Positions 31,126-44,447 of a DNA stretch of 64,000 nt are shown piece after piece. Below the pieces are notes generated by a model, which saw only the letters and a list, made by a program, of their open reading frames with translations, had not been told where the DNA came from and ran no database searches. The position numbers and the translations under genes were made by a program. The DNA is taken from the NCBI GenBank assembly GCA_040357565.1, contig JBDODJ010000040.1. One strand, written 5' to 3'. Source of the DNA: Cercozoa sp. M6MM (taxonomy: Eukaryota > Endomyxa: Ascetosporea). Each line of letters opens with the position of its first letter. Within the stretch, counting starts at the first letter, position 1.

Positions 31126-32113
31126 ATGACAAACTGCTGCATCTTTGGACCTCCTGGAGCAGGAAAAGGCACGCAGTGCGAACGAATCGTCGAGGAGTTC
31201 GGCATGGTACACTTGTCGACGGGAAACATTCTACGAGCAGCCGTAGAAGCCGACAACGACCTTGGCCGTAAAGCGAAGGAGTACATGGACCGCGGTGAGT
31301 TGGTGCCATCAGACCTCATCAACGCAATTGTGCTAGAGAAACTGAAGCAACCAGGTACAGCACATCAGATACTGCCCTGAACAGGTATTTACTGTGTTTG
31401 TAATTGAGTATGCTGCTTAGACGTGCAGTCTAAGGGCTGGTTGCTCGATGGCTACCCTCGCACTGCCGGCCAGGCGCAGCTGCTCAAGGACAATGGTACA
31501 ATTTTGTACCCTACTGCCCTCTCCATGACACCTTTCTTTCCCCTTATAGGCCTGCTGCCGGATGTGTTCCTGTGCCTGGACGTTCCTCGGTACTTTGCAT
31601 ACTTTTTTGTCTCAGAAACTGAGTCGTATCTTGTTTCACGTGGTGTGTCGAAGTGAGGTTCTGGAGGAACGCGTCACTGGTCGTCGTCTCGACCCTGAGA
31701 CAGGCAACGTGTATCACATAAAATACCGCCCTGCACCCAGAGAGGTAAATTTGCATTTGCTATTTAGTGTACTGACCGTGCATACGCATTTGAGCAGATA
31801 CAAGACCGCCTCGTTCAGCGACCTGACGACACAGCAGTCCGTCCCATTTTACAGTTGTGGGTTCCACTTGGTATGACCGTGCTGTAGGAAAAACTACACG
31901 TCCGTCTGAATGCCTACGAGGACAATCTCGCCTCTGTTCGTCCCTTCTTCGTGCAGAGTGAGTGTGTCGTAGACGGCAGCAAAAACGTATGTTTTTGACT
32001 GCGTGTCGTTTGTACTACTACGTTTTTTAAACCCTCAGATGAGCGAGGTGACAGACATGGTCCTAGACGCTATCGCGCAGCACCACCGCGCACACGCCCA
32101 GGCAGAAGTATAA
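31126..32113 (+). CDS. Adenylate kinase, long form
   Basis: Catalyses the reversible transfer ATP + AMP to 2 ADP. The start MTNCCIF at 31126 is followed at once by the P-loop GPPGAGKGTQCE. The NMP-binding part is HLSTGNILRAAVEADNDLG. Later exons give GWLLDGYPRT (31.44 kb), PDVFLCLDVP (31.56 kb), the LID segment GRRLDPETGNVYHIKYRPAP (31.68 kb), DRLVQRPDDTAEKL and the C-terminal helix MSEVTDMVLDAIAQHH, ending QAEV. The extended LID (about 30 residues) marks the long-type enzyme, as in AK2 or bacterial Adk; it lacks the four-Cys zinc site. About 220 residues over six exons. No targeting peptide is seen, so it is probably cytosolic. Confidence 0.95.
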
Positions 32114-32358
32114 ACTTGAACGGAAGACAGGTCTTCCTTCTTCAGTCGAGTCCGCGTCTAGGTCTCGTCTTCCATTGCTCAAGTCGAACTCAAGCGAAAA
32201 CGAAACCTCCGGTCAGCGCAGATTGTTACATACAGACATCACGATATAGGATACGATGCGATGGGAATACGTGTATGACACATACTAACGGTAACTGTGA
32301 ACGTAACCGACGGAACCCAGACCGAAACGAAAGGAACCAAGGAACGGAACGGAACGGA
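32114..32358. other. Convergent 3' intergenic region with (GGAAC)n-like run
   Basis: 245 bp between adenylate kinase and SMG1 stop codons. It contains degenerate GGAAC pentamers near 32.31-32.36 kb. No other feature is seen. Confidence 0.45.
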
Positions 32359-35155
32359 CTAAACCCAAGGCTGCCAGCCTTCGAACATGCGGCACAACAA
32401 GTCGGTGTCGGTTGCAGCGCGGATTAGCGAGTCCGTGGTGGCCGGACGCAACAGCTTGCGGCGCACCTGAGCAGCCACCGAGAGGCCCTGCTTGTTGAGC
32501 ACGTAGACATTGGCCTCTGCGTCGTCGCCGGTGACGGTGTCATTGTTGTTGCCGCCGTCGACGGACAGGGTATGCGCTGAGCCCTTGGTCGGCTCGAGGG
32601 CAGGGAACTCGGTGTCGCTCATGCTGGTAGCAGCGACAGGCAGAGGCACATCGCGACTCGGCTGCGCCAGCGCGTGCGCGGCATCGTCGATGAGCGCCTG
32701 GGCGTGCCGCAGCAGGCGAACCGTGTGTTGCGACAGCACCTGTACACAGGGAATAGTTGCGGAGGGTCCGAGAAGGTCGAGGTCAAATGGACGGAGGGAC
32801 AGGGCACCAGCAAGGGCGCAGAGTACACGTCAACTGAGACGTCGTCGGTGTCCTGTGCGACACCAATAGCACTGCCTCGACCGTTGGTGTCGCCAAGCAG
32901 CGCGAGCACCTGGCGACGCGAGCTGTGCCACCACTGCATCAGTTGCCGGACGTCACGCGCCTTGGCAACGGCGTCGTTGGACTGCAGCAGCTGCAGCAGT
33001 TGCTGGAGGTCCGACTCGAGCAGCTGCAGCGTCTGTCGCAGCGGCGTCTTCAGCTGACCGGCCTGTGGACGCAGACGCACCAGCTGCTGCATCGTCTGGG
33101 CCAGGTGCTAAGGAAACAGAAGGCGCATACCAAGGTCCAGACAAAGCACTGATATGAGATACCGGAGTGAGCGAGGCCACGTGTTGTCGCAACTGCTGCC
33201 AGCACACCTTGCTCTGCTGCAGGAGCACATCAAGTTCCACCATTAAGTCCTCCTCGAAGGAGTTGTCCTGCTGCTGCTGCTGCTGCTGCTGCTGTGCGAT
33301 GCTTTCGTTACTGTCACCACTAGCAGTGACACTGGTCAGGTGATCCCACTGTGTCTTCTTCTTCGACTGCTTCTTTGACTTTCGCTTCTTCTGTTGTTGC
33401 TGTTGTTGCTGCTGCAGTTGCTGTTGTTGTTGTTGTTGTTGTTGCTGCTGCTGCTGCTGCTGCAGTTGTTGTTGCTGCTGTCTGTGCTGCTGCTTGAGCT
33501 GCTGCAGCAGGTCGCCAAGCTGCTTGGCATGCGTCCGTGTGGCATGACTCTGCTCGGCGTAGGTGCGACAGGCACTGGCAGCACGGTGCAACTGATCGGC
33601 GTACTGCTGCAGTTGCTGCACGGCAGCTGCCACCGCACTATCACTCACACCGCGAACGGTCTTGGAGACAGTAGCCTCTCTGTCCTCCTTGTCCTCGTCG
33701 ACCTCGTCGTCGCTGTCGGCAGGCACGGCACCTGCCGAGGCTGCCGACAGCAGCGCGCGCTCTAGTCGCGAGGCCGAGCGCAGCTGCCGCAGCTGCATCG
33801 CAATCTGCTCGCGCAGCAGCGTCGCCTCGCATCGCCGTCGCTCCATGCTATCGGCCAGCTGCAGCAGCATACGCTCTGCCAGACCGGCTTCCTCTCTGCC
33901 AACACCGCGGGATATGCACAGGATATCTACGGGTCCAGACAAGGCCAATGTACGCATTGTGCGTGCGGTGTCGCTCGGCACGTGTGCGCAGCCACTCCTC
34001 CTGCCAGCGCATCGAGGCGTCGGCGTGCCGCATCTCGCGGCGCAGCTCGCGCAGGTGTTCGCGCATTGTCGACAGCACACGCAGGTGCCGCACGCGTGCC
34101 GGCAGACCTGGGTACACAGGGGGGCACACCAGGGTAGGACTGGCATCACAGACAGCGAGGAGGATACCTTGGGAACGCAGTTCCTTGCCAGCAGACGGAA
34201 TGATGTGCTGGTGCAACCACGCGAGTCCGAGTGCGTGCGATCGGGCCTGCTGAAGCACCTGCGGCAGCGACAGAGGACAGGGCAGCATGCTAGCAATCAC
34301 TCGAGGTGACAACTGGCACTGCAGGCGACAAAGGTGCATCACATGCAGTGCCTCTTCGCTCTGACCGGCCAGCGTGAAGCCCAGCTATAACGCACGATAG
34401 TATACGATACAGCCTTAGCATAGCTATAGCCATATCGCGGAAGAAAGATAAGTACATGAAGATGTGCCGTCACGAGTGTCTGCATGAGGGCCGCGAGCGG
34501 TGTGTCCAGTGCACTGTGCAGCAGTTTCGACATGCACAGCGACACGATACGCTGCACCTTGGTGGCGGCCAGTTGCGACACTGTCGGCTGGTGGTAGGCC
34601 TCCTCGCTGCCCGTTTTGACACCAAGTGCCTGGAGTGGACTCGACCTGTAGGCACCCAAGAAGCTGCTGAGTTGGGCAGCTGCGTGCGACACAGTCGAGT
34701 CGCACACCTGGCGACTCCTATCGCACGTGAAGGCAACGACCGGACGGGCGGCCTGCAGGAAGTGCGACACGGCCGCATGGGCCTCGTTGAGTGCCGCATT
34801 TGGATCCGTCTTGCCCTCGCGGAAGAGAGCGACAGCACGTGCAGGCACCGTGATACACAGGAAGGTGCACAGCTGCGCCAGCTGACCGAGCAGTCCACCG
34901 ACAGGTCGGGTCGAGTTGTCATCCACGTGCAGGTGCGGCAGCAGCAGCGACAGCACCTGCAACAGCGCATGCCGATCGGTGCCGACCTGAGCGACCTCGT
35001 GCGTGAAGGACAGGCCACAAGCACGCCGAAGTGACAGGTGTTCACTGCGTAGGACCGTGTCCAGAAGGCACATCACGGCACCGCGTGTCTGCCGACTCTG
35101 CTGCAGTGCAGTCAGGTGACTCGACATCTCTGCCTGCAGTAACGACGCCTGTTGC

Positions 35156-35196
<41 letters not shown>

Positions 35197-35909
35197 TTCA
35201 CTGATGTCACTGAACAAGGCGATTGTCCTGTGCAACAAAGCAGCATCGTCGGCGACATCAAGCACCGGTGCTGGCGCATCCTGCTTCTCTCCTTGCTCAC
35301 TCGACTGCATTGCGTTGTGCGCATCGTGCTTCAGCTGCGCCTGCAGTCGCACCGCCGTCTGCAGCAGCGAGGCTCGCGACGTGCCACTCAGCGTCGCCTC
35401 TAGCTGCGTCGCCGACACACCTCGCAGCACCGCGGCCTGTCCCCAGGGAGTACCAGTCTATAGAAGGATGCAAACAAAAAGGTACCATTTTGCACACGTG
35501 CGCAGCGGAGCGTCGCAAGGCGGAGCGACATTTGGAACTGGCGTCGGCCCACTCCTTGCACAGCACGCGCGTCTTGGATACGATGCCTTCCTTAATCAGG
35601 TATTCGGACCCTTGCTGCAAGGGGTAGGGCACGGGTAGGGCAGCGGTAGGGCGTAGGAGCAGATAGATGCACAGACACCGAGAGAAGTACCTGCAACTGC
35701 ACCGACTTGAGTAGACGCAGGACCTCGTCGTGCTCATGACTTGCGTCGGTAGTACCGGTGGCACGCATCACACTCGGCCAGTGCACCTGCAGGATCTGCG
35801 CCTCCTGCTGTTTGGCGCTCTCGATGACGCGCCAGGCCTCTGTGACCTCGTGCGCATGTCCTAACTCTGTCAACGGCGCTCGCAGTCGCTTCCTGGAGTT
35901 GGGTAAAAT

Positions 35910-36000
<91 letters not shown>

Positions 36001-39000
36001 GGGGGCAGGGTTAGATAGGGATACCAGCGCATCTGCGCGGTCTGCAAGGCGTGTCGCAGTCGTCTCTGCTTGCGCAGCAGGACTTCGCGACGCTCCTGCA
36101 GCAGCGCGCGCAGCAACGGCACGCCACCGAGTCGCTCGGCCAGTCCACTGGCCTCAGGCACGCCGAGGACACTGAGTGCCTGCACATCCATCTGGTCCAG
36201 TGCGGCCTGCGCCTTGTGCATGGCATCACGACCTTGTTGCGCCAGCAGCACCGACTCCGTCAGCGGCGTCAGGTCGCGCACTTGTCGCGACAACTGCAGC
36301 AGTCCACTCCGGAAGGCATCTGGCCAACAGAGTCGGAGGGGGTAGAGTGTAGGGTAGGTAGGAATAGGGTGGGTAGGGGTACCACCGCGACGACGCTTGC
36401 GCAGCAGCGCGGCGTGCCGCCAGTCGCGCAGCGGGTCGAACACGAGCGCACGCAGCAGTCGTAGCAGCAGCGAGCGTGTCGACGAATGGCACAGCACGGT
36501 CATTACGTCCTGACACTGCTGCTGAAAGATGCCACCGACACCGCCACTCGGCAGCAGCATTCGTCGCAGCACGCGCGTCAGTCGGAACGGTACTCGCTCC
36601 GGCACAGGCAGGTGCTTGCCCTGGCGGTGATGGGAATGGACATGGAGATAGGCATGGAGATAGGCATGGAGATAGGCATGGAGATAGGCATGGAGTGTAA
36701 GGACAGCATGTACCTTGTCAAACGCAACGGCAAAGTCGATGTGCACAATGTCGCCACTGCGCGCGTCCAGCAGCAGGTTGCCGCAGTGCCGGTCGCCGAT
36801 GCCGAGTGCATAGCCAATCATCGAGCCCGACGCCAGCGATCGCGCCGCGCGTCTCTGACGCTCCTGCTGCACCTGCACGCTGCCACTGCGTGCCACGAAC
36901 AGGTGCCGTGCCTGTACACACGTACATCAGTAGAGACACAGGGGGGGGGGGGGGGAGGTAGACGGGGATACCGAGTCGCCAGGCACGAGTGCTTGCATGT
37001 CGAGCATGGCACGTCGTTGCACCGTCAGTGGCCATCTGATCGATCATACGGAGAAGTGACCAAGCAACCCACTGATCATTGATCGCAGACGGGAGTACCT
37101 GCGCCTAGGTGGCAGTGTGCGATCGCTCGGTTTCATCACGCCCTCCTGTAGCAGCAGCTGGCGCACGCGGCGTCGCCACTCGGCCGTCACACTGCCAGTG
37201 TCACGTAGTTGTCGCTGCTGCTGCTGCTGCTGTTGTTGTTTCTGCTGTTGCTGTTGCTGTTGTTTCTTGTGCGCAGCGTCAGTGTCGCCCAGACGTGCCA
37301 TGACGGTCGACACGACGTCAGTGAGTGGCGTGGCACCTTTCACCCAGCCAATCAGACCGCAGCGCGCTCCTCTGGGAGGTGGGTAGGTAGGGTAGAGTAA
37401 GTAGGGTAGAGTAAGGTAGGGTGGATGGGTAGGGTAGGGCAGGGTAGGGCAGGGCAGGGTAGGGCAGGGCAGGTGGGTGGGGTAGGATAGGGTGGGTTGG
37501 GGTAGAGGATAGGGGTGGAGGGTAGGGGTAGGGCAGGGTAAATAGGTGTGTACAGAGGCAGTGCCGCAAAGGTGCGCATAAGGCCGCCCATGCGGTGCCG
37601 CCCAAGCGTCTCGTTGACGCACGCGAAGCACTGCATCACACGCTGGTCGAGTCGCAGGTCCTGCCGCGTCTTCAGCAAGAAGAAACGCCGCCTGCCGTCC
37701 GTGCAACTACACAACCGGGGGGGGGGGTAAGGGTACGGTCTATGACAGACTGGTCGGTACACGAATCCAAGTCGTTTGGGTCGCGTCTTGGTCGGCAGCA
37801 CATGCACCTCGGTACACATGGCCTGGATCTCGACGCCTCTGCGTTGCGCATACGTCGTGTATAGTACAAGAGAACAGAAACAGAAGGAAGGCAAGGCAAC
37901 ACACCCATCGGCAGGCAGCGACACTGTCTGTTCCGACAGCAGCGAGTTCAGCGTTGGTGCTACCTGCTGCGCGTTCAGTGGCTTGCACAACGACAACTTC
38001 TTCAGCAGCGGGTGCAGCAGCTTCTGTTCGGGGGGGGGGGGGAGGGGTAACTGGGGGGGGGGGTAAAACACGCGTGTACCTGACGGCGTGCAGGCCAGAC
38101 ATCGGCAGCGAATGCAGCGACGACGTTTCGCCAGTGGCCCCGCGTGTTATCGGCACCAACAGCTGTCTTGGCATCTTTGTCTTTGCGTGCGTCCGCGCGG
38201 ACAGCCGAGCGGAGGGGAGGACTGCGCAGGAAACTGACGACTTGCTGTAGCACGCCGCTCAACTGACCGATCACTTGGCGGTCGTGCGGGGTCGCACTCT
38301 GGCCTGCGGGGGAAGGGGTAAGGGTAAGGGAATAAAGGGAGTAGGATCATGTATGTACCCTCGATGATGTTGTCGATCTCGGCGCACAGTTTGAACACGG
38401 GCGCCATCTCAGCACGGTAGCGTCGCAGCAACTCGCGATGTGTCATGTGCTACAACACAAGGGTGGGAGGGAGGTCATATAGACATATCCATAGACAATG
38501 TACATAGATAGTAGAGACATGTGACAGGTAGTTACATTGGGAGCAAGGTTCTTCTTGCGCAACGAACTGGCGTACGAGGTCTCCTGTGCCTCCTCAGTCT
38601 GAGTCGTCGACAGTACCTACACAGAGACATATCCCCAGGCATCCCTTAGCCTGTACCCCCTCTCTCCCTTCAGACAGAGGGAGGGAGGTACCAGGGACTC
38701 CTGCAGCAAGGCGAGTCGACGCGGCACCTCGACGTCTAGTCGACGCAGCAGGTCGAGCAAGGTGTCGCGTCGCAGCATGCTCAGACTGCGCAGTGCCTCC
38801 ATCACTGCCTCGGCCGACTTCTGTGTGGTACCACACAGACAGAGTTGATGTGTAGGTACTGGGTAGGTGGGTACTGGGTCGGTAAATACTGGGTAGGTAG
38901 GTACTGGGTACCAAGACACGCGAGTGCCGCTGCTGCATGGAGTGATAAAGTCGCTGCAGTGCGGCGTGGCGCCGGTCCGAGCCAGAGGTGCCGCCGGAGG

Positions 39001-41639
39001 TGCTGCTGTCCTCGCTGACAACCTCGGTGACGTCATCATCGCTGTGCAGGTCGGCCAGCAGTGCAAAGCACACGTCACTGGCCGAGTGACTCGCCACGAC
39101 CTCGATCACCCGCTGCAGCACGCTGTCCGTGCGTGCTGGTCCACTGCGTCCTACCCACACGGGTGTAGAGTTACATGGTAGGGCAATGGTATGGGTTGAG
39201 GGAAAGAACAGGGGCGGGGACAAGGAGGGGACATGGGGCCGGATAGAAACGGTACCGACACGCGCCAGCAGTTGCGGCAGCAGCTGCGTCCACGCGGCGT
39301 GATCGCAGTGCACCATGTCGAGCAGCATGTCGAGTGTCACGTGCGCGGCATCATCCAACTGGTCGCACGACTGGTCACATGATTGATCGCACGACTGGTC
39401 ACACAGACGGTCCAGCACGACAGAAAAGTCGCCCAGCAGCGACACGGCGAAGGAGGCGTGAGTTAGCGTGTGCACCTCCAGGGTGCTGTCTTTGGACGGC
39501 AGTCCAGTCGGCGTACCAGTCGGCAGGCCAGTCAGCACGCTGTCGTGACTGGCTCGCAGCGAGGCCAGCAGCAGCGCGCGCAGTTCCGGCATCGTCTGGA
39601 CTCGCTGCCGCTGCGACTCGATCAGAGTCAGCGCCGCGTCGGCCGTGTCGTCGTTGGTGGACTCACGTGTGCCTGTCTCCTCGCGGGAAGTCGGTCCAGT
39701 GTCCGTGTGGGAGTTGGAGCCACTGGGACAGGAGCCACTCATACAGGCGTCGAAGAGAGCGACGTCGTCAAAGTGTCGGTCCACGCGATGCTGCATGAAG
39801 AGAGCGACGCTGTAGCGAGCCAGTGCACTGGACTCGCCCGTGTCCGCCACCTGCTCGAGTCGAGGCAGCAGCTGCTGTTGCAGCACGCTCTCGGTCGCCG
39901 TGTCGCTCACTGGCAGCACCATCGGCGACACCGTCGCTGACTCGGGCGCAGTGATGGCGCGTGACACCAGCGACGCCGCCACGTGCGCCATCAGAGTCGA
40001 CGGTGCCGGCGACTCCAGCACCACATGCACCGCGTCCCTCAGACCGCTCTCTTCGCACGTGTTCGACAGCAAGGAGTGCGCCGCCTGCACCACCTTCCAA
40101 TTGCTGTCTGCCTTTGCTTGCACCTGGAGGGTGGAAGCACAAAGCAGCATCGAGCATCGGACATAGCAGGCACAATACGCGGGGGGGGGGGCAAGGTACC
40201 AAACCAGATGGTGCAAATGGCGCGATCTTCACCAGATCGGCAATGAGATCACCGTCAGTGAGACACGTGTAGTCACAGCGCAGCACCTGACTCACTAAGA
40301 GTCGCTGCAGCGTGCTGCGCATCTCTGGCGGAACCGTAGCGTCCGCGCGGAAACTTGCATCGTCGGCAATGCGACACAGCGCCTCGACCACTCCGCGAGG
40401 AACGGCGGCAGTCGCATCGATCTGACGATGCACGTGTTCGTAGGCATGTGATACTGCCGTTGACACATGCAGTGGCGTCGCTGTGACCACTCGCTTGAGC
40501 GTTTCGCCCGCAGCCTCCGCGCGGATGTCCGCAGACCCGTGCGCGCGGACAATGTCCTGGCCAAGGAGCGCGTCGAAGCGTCGGAGTGCGGCGAGATCAC
40601 TGTCATCGGCGTTGTCGTGCGGCGTCGCATCATCAATGTGCTGCATGTCGATCTGCATATTCAGGGTGCGCAGGTGCTGCCGCATCGCTCGGGACACGTG
40701 CTGCTGCCAGGCAGGGGAACAGGCGATGGGCCGACACTCGACGAGTTGGCCTTGCAGCATGTGCGACCTTGCAGAGCACACAGCAACGAGGACTTCCACT
40801 CGCTCTTGCAGTACGTCGTCTTCTCTATTTGGAGCACGGAGTGATAGGACAAGAGGTAGGGGCAGGAACAACGAGTGGGGGCAGGGATAAAGGGTATGTA
40901 AGAGTGGGGATAGGTTTGTAGGGATAGGTGTAAAAGAGGTAGTGGTAGGTAGGTAAGGGTACTCGGAGGCACGCGGCGCCACAGGCGCGAGCTGTGTGGC
41001 CAGTGCTTGCCACAGATCGCTCGCGTCGCGTCGATTCGGCAGTGCGCACAGCGTGTCATACGCCAGGCACACGGCCTGCTCCAGACTGGACACAAGCGAT
41101 GTCCGCACGGACTCCTGCGACCACTGTGCGACCACCGAGTCGCCGAGTTGCAGCATGAGTTTCCACGCCTGTCCAGGGGAGACACAAAGTATATCAGAAG
41201 CAGCCAAGAAAGTCACAGGTCACATACCTCCTCAGGCACACAGAGCATCGAACTCAATTGCAGCAGCACCAGTCGGTTCTAAACAGCAAGATGTAACCGC
41301 AGAGAGAGAGAGAAAGGAGAATACTGGAGGGGTGGGTGTGAGTTCAGTACCGTGCGGAAGAACTGTTGGCACACAGTGAAGTTGTTGGCGAAGAAGACAC
41401 GCGCCTGCGTTGAGACGCCGGTGAACACGTCGCCCGGCGTGTGCAGACGGCCGGCTGCTTGCTGCATGGCCGTGCGCAGACACAGTGCCACGCGCAACAA
41501 CGTTCGGCACGCCATAGCGACGGCACCGCCGCGCTCGTGCTTGGCCAGCAGCGACACGCCGCTGTACAGTGCCTGCTGCAGCAGCTTGAGCGTCGACTGG
41601 GCGTTGCCCTGTGTCGTATACTCTTACTCAGCAAGTCAA

Positions 41640-41690
<51 letters not shown>

Positions 41691-44447
41691 ATGGTACCAA
41701 CGACGACTGCAGTCGCCGTCGCACCAAGGAACCCGCCACACGGTGTGCCAGCCACCAGGAGCACAGGTCAAAGTCAGTGCCCAGTCCATCGGCAGGCACG
41801 TTCATCAGACCTGTCACCAGAGGCACGGCTGTCGCAGCCTTGCACAGCTCAGAGTCCTGCCACGACTCCTGAGAATGCAGCAAGGATAACACAGAGGGTG
41901 TAACAGGAAGGCAGGAAGTATAACAGGGAAATATATAAAGAGAGCAAGGGGAAGTTAAACCCAGTCGAAACGAGTCATATCATTCACGAACACGCCAAGC
42001 AACTGGTCGGCGGCGGCATCTTCGATCGCACTGGACAAAGCGTTGCCCTGCTCGAAGGCTGCGTTGACCTGGAGGGCCGAGTGCCACCTATCCACACATA
42101 CAATGCCTCTCATCCTGTCTTGGTTCTTGAGGGACATGAGGTATGATACTTCGAGAGCCACTGGTCCTGATCGATTCGAAGGTCGGAGTGTTCACTCTGC
42201 AGCAACACGACCGAGCAGGCGTGGCGCAGGTCGCGAGCAGCACGTCGCACCTCGGTGAGTTCGTCCTGCGAGTACTGCTCAGTCAGCGGCACGATCCGCG
42301 CCAGCTTCTGCTGAGCGTCTGCCGTGTCCAAGAAGAGCACTGCGCACTGTTTGAGCACTTTTAATGCCGTCGCAGGCACCAGCGGTGTCAGTTCGATCGC
42401 GATGTCAGCGAGGCTTTGAACATCTTGCGTCGACCTTCGCCTACATTTAGGTATCATATGATAGACAGGCAGATGTGTGGTGGTGACTACTTACCGCGTC
42501 TGCTGCATGGCAACACTGGCCCACTCGAGCCAGGCCTCCTGGTCCTGGCGGCACATGGGCAGCTGCATGCGAGGCAGCCACTCGAGTGCCTTGCGCAGGT
42601 GCACCGACATGTCGCCACCTGCCTTGCACAGGGTGCGCAGCAGAGTCACCGCCACGTGAGTTGTTCGGCCGCCACGCAGCATCTGTTGGCGAAAGTTGAG
42701 GCTAGTTTAGATAAAGAGCGAAGGTAGCCGGAAGCAAGTGTACCTCATGGCGCACGAGTTGGAGTGCCGGGTTGGCCAATGTGTCTTCTTGAAAGACACA
42801 CCACCTTCTCAGCAGGCACGCCGAGACACGCGGGTGGTGAGCCGTGTTCCTGACGATACCAGCACGCAGCAGCGACTCGGACATGTCACCCGAGTCCTCC
42901 GTGCACAGTACCGTCTCCAGTGCAGGCACGTGTGATACCAAGAAAGCACCACCTGTAGTCAAGTTAACACACACACAGAAATACATAGATACATAGATAC
43001 ATAGATACATAGATACATAGATACAAACATCAACAGACAAGCAGACGACATGCAGACAAGAGAACAGAAGGTACCCAGCTGGTCCTGCTGCGCAGCCCAT
43101 TCCTCGCCGAGCTGTCGACAGAAAACGCGCACGTGCGCACTGTTGTACTCAGTTCTCAGCACGAGTTCCGGCAGGTTAGCCCGCTCCAGCAAGGTGCCGT
43201 TGGCAGCGGCCTCGCGTGTCTCCTCTACGTCGCTGGCACATGCGATTCGCAGCACGTGCAGGAACAATGGTTGCAAGGCTTCTGCGACTTCGCCTTCCTC
43301 AAGCGGACCGCCAAAGTTCGCAAATATACCTGCACAGAAGGGACAGGTCTCTAAGGGCAACGCAAAGACAAGGACCTGCATACCACGGTGTCCCCAGTGA
43401 CGTAGGATGCGCGCAGCAGCATGCAGAAACGCCAGAGTGTGCGTGTGCCCTTTCACACTGCGTGCAAGCATGCGCGACAAGAACACCAAGGTCGATTTGG
43501 TCGTGTTCTGCAGGTGCACGGGGGAAGGGTCGTATGTACTTGGTATCATCCGTACTATGTATTGAAAGGAAGAGAGAACTGCACCTTAAGTTCGATACTC
43601 GAGTCGCCGAACGCGGCGTCGGTGTTGAGTGCATGCACGCGTGCCATGATGCGTGCGCACAGACAGGCACTCTCGCTGCAGAGTCGGTGCGACTCGTCCG
43701 GCAGCTCAAGTGTCAGCGGCATCGGAGATACCTGCAGCAGCAGCTCCAGCAGCATCAGCTGCTCGCGCGTGTAGCCTCTTAGCACAAGTCGCGTCGTTCG
43801 CGTTCCTAGGCCGAGCAGGTGGCGCAGCACCTCGCTCGTGTAGCCTCCTAAATTTGAACATATCTCTTCAAACGGGCAAGCACAAAAAATAGACGGCAGT
43901 GTGCTACCTTTAGCCTGGTAGTGCAGGGCAACCGACACTGCTAACGCCAGTGACGGCGCGCATGTACGCGCAGGCAGTTGCAGCAGCATGTGGCACAGCA
44001 AGTCGTGCGGACACAACGTCAGCAACACCGACGCTCCACGCAGTGGTACGTGCGACAACGTACTTGGCATACTCTGCGTGTAATGCACATGCATCGATGG
44101 ATATATATATATATATATATATATATCGACACGGACAACCAGGCACCTCAATGTAGGTCAGTAGCGGTACTAGCACTTGCCCGACTTCCTGTACAGGTGC
44201 CTCTTTGGCAAGGAACTTCCACCCGCGCGTGGCCACGTGGCACAACGCTTCGTCCTCGTTGTCCTATTGAGACAGCACAGACGTCCTGATGACTATGAAG
44301 GCAGAGGGGATCGAACCTGTAGCATCAGTGCATTCACTGCCGTCGCAATCGCGTCAAGCAGACGCACACGGCCCTTTCTCTGTACGGTAACTCGTAACAA
44401 CAAGCGCGCATGGGAAAGAAATCACTTACAGGAGCCCGCTGTCTCAT
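32359..44447 (-). CDS. SMG1: SMG1-type PI3K-related protein kinase
   Basis: SMG1 phosphorylates UPF1 in nonsense-mediated mRNA decay. The minus-strand gene covers about 12 kb in some 30 exons, starting MRQRAP at 44447. The N-terminal half (44.4-38.5 kb) is helical-repeat/FAT-like (for example SLADIAIELTPLVPATALKV, 42.39 kb). The kinase region is diagnostic for SMG1: VHVLPTKTRPKRLGFV (37.79 kb), LRLDQRVMQCFACVNETLGR (37.63 kb), GLIGWVKGATPL (37.34 kb), the catalytic loop GIGDRHCGNLLLDA (36.79 kb) and VHIDFAVAFDK (36.73 kb). GKHLPVPERVPFRLT follows at 36.6 kb and AFKLCAEIDN-type FRB-side sequence lies upstream. After the kinase, about 4 kb of helical coding sequence with polyglutamine separates it from the FATC tail (DSLIRAATDTDLLCRMFEGW, ending QPWV at 32359). 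A long insert between kinase and FATC is typical of SMG1, not ATM or TOR. Confidence 0.92.
33265..33485 (-). repeat. Coding polyglutamine/CAG-CAA repeats in SMG1
   Basis: Two glutamine stretches lie in the insert between kinase and FATC: a run of nine Q near 33.28 kb, and a longer Q/L stretch at 33.40-33.49 kb followed by KKRKSKKQSKKK. Another 16-Q run is at about 35.15-35.20 kb, and one of about ten with KKQQQQ at 37.21-37.27 kb. Confidence 0.9.
35909..35999. repeat. (TG)n microsatellite in an SMG1 intron
   Basis: Pure TG on the plus strand (CA in the transcript), ending in a G run. Confidence 0.95.
36637..36697 (-). repeat. 12-bp tandem repeat forming an SMG1 intron
   Basis: Five units of a GGCATGGAGATA-type 12-mer fill the intron that separates VHIDFAVAFDK from GKHLPVPERV. 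Removing it restores the SMG1 order DK-GKHLPVPE. Confidence 0.9.
39352..39405 (-). repeat. Coding CDQS tandem repeat in SMG1
   Basis: A 12-bp unit encodes CDQSCDQSCDQSCDQL in the SMG1 N-terminal half. It keeps the frame and is probably a surface loop. Confidence 0.85.
41641..41689. repeat. (CA)n microsatellite in an SMG1 intron
   Basis: CA on the plus strand (GT in the transcript). Confidence 0.95.
42984..43025. repeat. (GATACATA)n repeat in an SMG1 intron
   Basis: Five 8-bp units of ATAGATAC within the intron upstream of the exon beginning GGAFLVSHVPAL. Confidence 0.9.
44101..44127. repeat. (TA)n tract in an SMG1 intron
   Basis: Alternating TA inside an intron near the SMG1 5' end. Confidence 0.9.

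Noticed and set aside
33394-33765. Leucine-rich plus-strand frames (LLLLLLQLL)
   Set aside because: Antisense readings of CAG/CAA polyglutamine exons of SMG1. The same holds at 35.15, 37.2 and 62.4 kb.
32359-44447. ATM or TOR as the identity of the large kinase
   Set aside because: VLPTKTRPKR, GLIGWVKGATPL and GKHLPVPERVPFRLT match SMG1, and the long segment between kinase and FATC is an SMG1 trait. ATM and TOR have the FATC close to the kinase.
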